A stretch of DNA of 64,000 nucleotides from Gallionella sp. (GTDB lineage: Bacteria; Pseudomonadota; Gammaproteobacteria; Burkholderiales; Gallionellaceae): positions 17,652-81,651 of the forward strand of contig JAHFRA010000011.1 in the NCBI GenBank assembly GCA_023259035.1. Direction: 5' to 3'. The translations under genes and the position numbers were made by a program. Positions 62,048-64,000 of this stretch are shown here, piece after piece (the first letter of the stretch is position 1; the number at the start of each line of letters is the position of its first letter). Under the pieces are notes generated by a model. It saw only the letters and a list, made by a program, of their open reading frames with translations, did not search any database and had not been told where the DNA came from.

Positions 62048-62866
62048 ATGGCGATTTATGCGGTGGGCGATGTGCAGGGTTGTTATGCCGAACTGGCGCG
62101 GCTGCTGGAGGATATGCGTTTCGATGCGGCGGCGGATCGGCTCTGGCTGGTCGGCGACCTGGTGAACCGCGGGCCGGAATCCCTGGCGGTGTTGCAACTG
62201 GTCAAGTCGCTGGGCGACAGCGCGATCACCGTGCTCGGCAACCACGACCTGCATCTGCTCGCCGTTGCGGAAGGCGTGGGAGAACTGCATCGTAGCGACA
62301 CGCTGGATGAGATTCTCAACGCGCCGGATCGCGACGAACTGCTACATTGGCTGCGTCATCAGCGCATGCTGTATGCGCAAGACGGCTATGTGCTGGTTCA
62401 CGCCGGGCTGCTGCCGCAATGGAGTGTGGCACAGGCCGAGAGCCTTGCGCGCGAAGTCGAAGCCGCACTGCGCGGTGACGACTGCGGCGCCTTTCTCGCG
62501 CGCATGTACGGTAACTCTCCTGGGTGGGACGACAGCCTTTCCGGCTACAAGCGCCTGCGCGTCATCGTCAACGCTTTCACCCGTATGCGCATCTGCACGA
62601 AAGAGGGTGAAATGGAATTCAAATTCAAGGGGGAAGTACAAAATATCCCGGCGGATTACCTGCCGTGGTTCGATATTCCCAATCGCGCCAGCCGCGACGC
62701 CACGGTTATCTTCGGTCACTGGTCGGCGCTGGGCTTAAAGATCGAGCCGCGCATCATCGCTCTCGACACCGGCTGCCTGTGGGGCGGCCCAATGAGCGCC
62801 ATCCGTCTGGATGACCGCCAGCTATTTCAGGTGGCCTGCCACAACCCGGTGGCGAAGCATTGGTGA
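62048..62866 (+). CDS. apaH: Symmetrical bis(5'-nucleosyl)-tetraphosphatase ApaH
   Basis: ApaH splits Ap4A to two ADP in the cytoplasm. The 272-residue calcineurin-type phosphoesterase has the metal motifs 'YAVGDVQGCYAEL', 'LVGDLVNRGPESL', 'VLGNHDLHLLA', 'YVLVHAGLLPQW' and 'IFGHWSALGL', all in order. A short spacing from the upstream sequence and no neighbour on this strand suggest a single-gene transcript. It is convergent with rsmA, with about 260 bp between them that show no gene. Confidence 0.96.
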   Translation: MAIYAVGDVQGCYAELARLLEDMRFDAAADRLWLVGDLVNRGPESLAVLQLVKSLGDSAITVLGNHDLHLLAVAEGVGELHRSDTLDEILNAPDRDELLHWLRHQRMLYAQDGYVLVHAGLLPQWSVAQAESLAREVEAALRGDDCGAFLARMYGNSPGWDDSLSGYKRLRVIVNAFTRMRICTKEGEMEFKFKGEVQNIPADYLPWFDIPNRASRDATVIFGHWSALGLKIEPRIIALDTGCLWGGPMSAIRLDDRQLFQVACHNPVAKHW

Positions 62867-63127
62867 TGGCTGTTACAGCTTTTGCAGCAGCCCAAAGAGC
62901 TTCGCTGGAATACGCGGTTCGCGCAGTACATCAAAGGCTACATCCCCACTATCGCAGAGTCCGGAGGCAAGGCGGTGTTGCGGTCAATCGCCAATGCGAT
63001 AACTTGGCCGCGAGAGCGCGTGGGGCACGCTCAGGGCCATAGTGTCATGTGTACGGGCTATGCGAGGGATGATGCCCAGGGTAGGGCGAACGGCTGTGCT
63101 TTACCGTTGCGGTGTTACACAGGCAGT

Positions 63128-63946
63128 TCATGTCAGTTTACCGGTCGACAATTCACGGCCTGTAACGTCACCTTCATTCAGGTAGTTCGCCACTTTCGCG
63201 AAGTCTGCCACGCTCAAGTTCTCCGCGCGTAATTGGGCATCTATGCCGAGCAGCATAAAGTCACTTTCGTTTAGATAGTCGCGCAAGGTATTGCGCAGCG
63301 TCTTGCGGCGCTGCCCGAACGCTGTTTTAACAATTGCGGCAAACAGTTCTTTATTGCGCACTGAAATTTCATCGGTGGGCAGCGGGATCATGCGCACAAT
63401 GGCGGAATTTACCTTGGGAGAGGGGCGAAAAGATTCGGGTGGCACGTCAAGCAGCTTTTCCATGTGGAAGCGGGATTGCAGCATCACCGACAGCCGTCCG
63501 TATTCAGGCGTTGATGGCTCGGCAACCATGCGCTCAACCACTTCGTTTTGCAGCATGAAGTGCATGTCTTGGATGCGTTCGGCATAGGCGGCAAAATGAA
63601 ACAGCAGCGGTGAGGATATGTTGTAAGGCAGATTGCCGACGATGCGTAACGGAACGGGAAGTGTTGCGAGATCAAATTCCAAGGCGTCCCCGGCATGGAT
63701 GGTCAATTTCGATTTAGGATTGCCCCGAGGATAATCATTCTCCAGCTGCGCGATGATGTCGCGGTCGATTTCCACCACATGCAGATGGTTTAATTTCCTC
63801 AGTAGCGGGCGCGTCAGCGCGCCAAGGCCTGGGCCGATCTCAACCAGGTTGTCGGCCGGTTCGGGACGAATCGCGCTGATGATATCGGCGATGATCTGTT
63901 CATCGACAAGGAAGTTCTGGCCGAACTTTTTCTTGGCTTTATGCAC
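63128..63946 (-). CDS. rsmA: 16S rRNA (adenine1518-N6/adenine1519-N6)-dimethyltransferase RsmA (KsgA)
   Basis: RsmA dimethylates two adenines near the 3' end of 16S rRNA. The GTG at 63946 gives 'MHKAKKKFGQNFLVDEQIIA' and 272 residues, the normal size; the frame also extends to a TTG at 63988. Motifs are 'VEIGPGLGALTRPLL' (SAM), 'EIDRDIIAQLE' and the catalytic 'NLPYNISSPLLFHF'. It lies at the right end of the window; in related genomes pdxA precedes it, but that lies outside. Confidence 0.95.
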   Translation of the reverse strand: MHKAKKKFGQNFLVDEQIIADIISAIRPEPADNLVEIGPGLGALTRPLLRKLNHLHVVEIDRDIIAQLENDYPRGNPKSKLTIHAGDALEFDLATLPVPLRIVGNLPYNISSPLLFHFAAYAERIQDMHFMLQNEVVERMVAEPSTPEYGRLSVMLQSRFHMEKLLDVPPESFRPSPKVNSAIVRMIPLPTDEISVRNKELFAAIVKTAFGQRRKTLRNTLRDYLNESDFMLLGIDAQLRAENLSVADFAKVANYLNEGDVTGRELSTGKLT

Positions 63947-64000
63947 GATTTGTTCCGTGAGGGGTTGTGGTGTTGGAATAAGAAACAAGGGCGCGATAAA

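Noticed and set aside
62882..63232. 116-residue plus-strand frame after apaH
   Set aside because: It runs into the antisense of rsmA and shows no recognisable motif; the first 45 residues look slightly protein-like but the evidence is too weak to call a gene.

Overview
The window looks like a chromosomal segment of a betaproteobacterium, most plausibly a chemolithoautotroph of the Nitrosomonadales (Gallionellaceae/Sideroxydans-like). This is inferred from protein flavour and gene order (hemD-hemX-hemY; glnA-ntrB-ntrC; rpmH-rnpA-yidD-yidC-mnmE-mnmG-rsmG-parA-parB-atp; tkt-gap-pgk-pyk-fba; ntrX-ntrY-DUF4390-rsmB-fmt-def) and is not proven by any rRNA gene. Most of the window is core metabolism and chromosome maintenance. 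No CRISPR array, prophage, rRNA or tRNA gene was found.

Layout. 1-2.9 kb: 3' part of hemD, then hemX and hemY. 3.1-9.8 kb: a rhodanese, a CDF metal transporter, glnA with a sigma-54-type promoter, a DUF4124 protein and the NtrB/NtrC nitrogen two-component pair. 10-14.6 kb: an exported DUF5648-like protein, mpl, a small DUF486 membrane protein, two tandem FKBP isomerases and a small lipoprotein. 14.7-19.1 kb: metH and another lipoprotein. 19.3-26.4 kb: an assimilatory sulfate reduction operon read leftward (tauE-like permease, cysI, cysH, cysD, cysN) with divergent cysB, followed by a transposase stub. 26.8-40.2 kb: the origin region, with gyrB, dnaN and dnaA leftward and rpmH, rnpA, yidD, yidC, mnmE, mnmG, rsmG, parA and parB rightward, plus two exact parS sites. 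40.3-47.4 kb: the complete F1Fo ATP synthase operon with a strong terminator. 47.6-54.7 kb: a leftward glycolysis/Calvin-cycle block (tkt, gap, pgk, pyk, fba). 54.8-61.2 kb: leftward ntrX-like, ntrY-like, DUF4390, rsmB, fmt and def. 61.3-64 kb: a decayed parDE toxin-antitoxin locus, apaH and rsmA.

The most unusual content is small repeats that have entered or modified genes. GC-rich palindromic repeats interrupt mpl and metH in frame. A 140-bp element supplies the Shine-Dalgarno sequence of mnmG. A 241-bp element with perfect 17-bp inverted ends sits between def and fmt and provides the def stop codon. An inverted repeat encodes the end of RsmB and part of the DUF4390 signal peptide. There are also gene relics: a second cysH tail, an FKBP signal peptide lost by base changes and a one-base deletion, and a ParE reading frame broken by two frameshifts. 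AtpC carries a tandem duplication of its first beta strand, and the dnaN-dnaA pair is strikingly AT-rich compared with its neighbours. I did not find a convincing wholly new multigene system; the repeat-in-gene insertions are the best leads.
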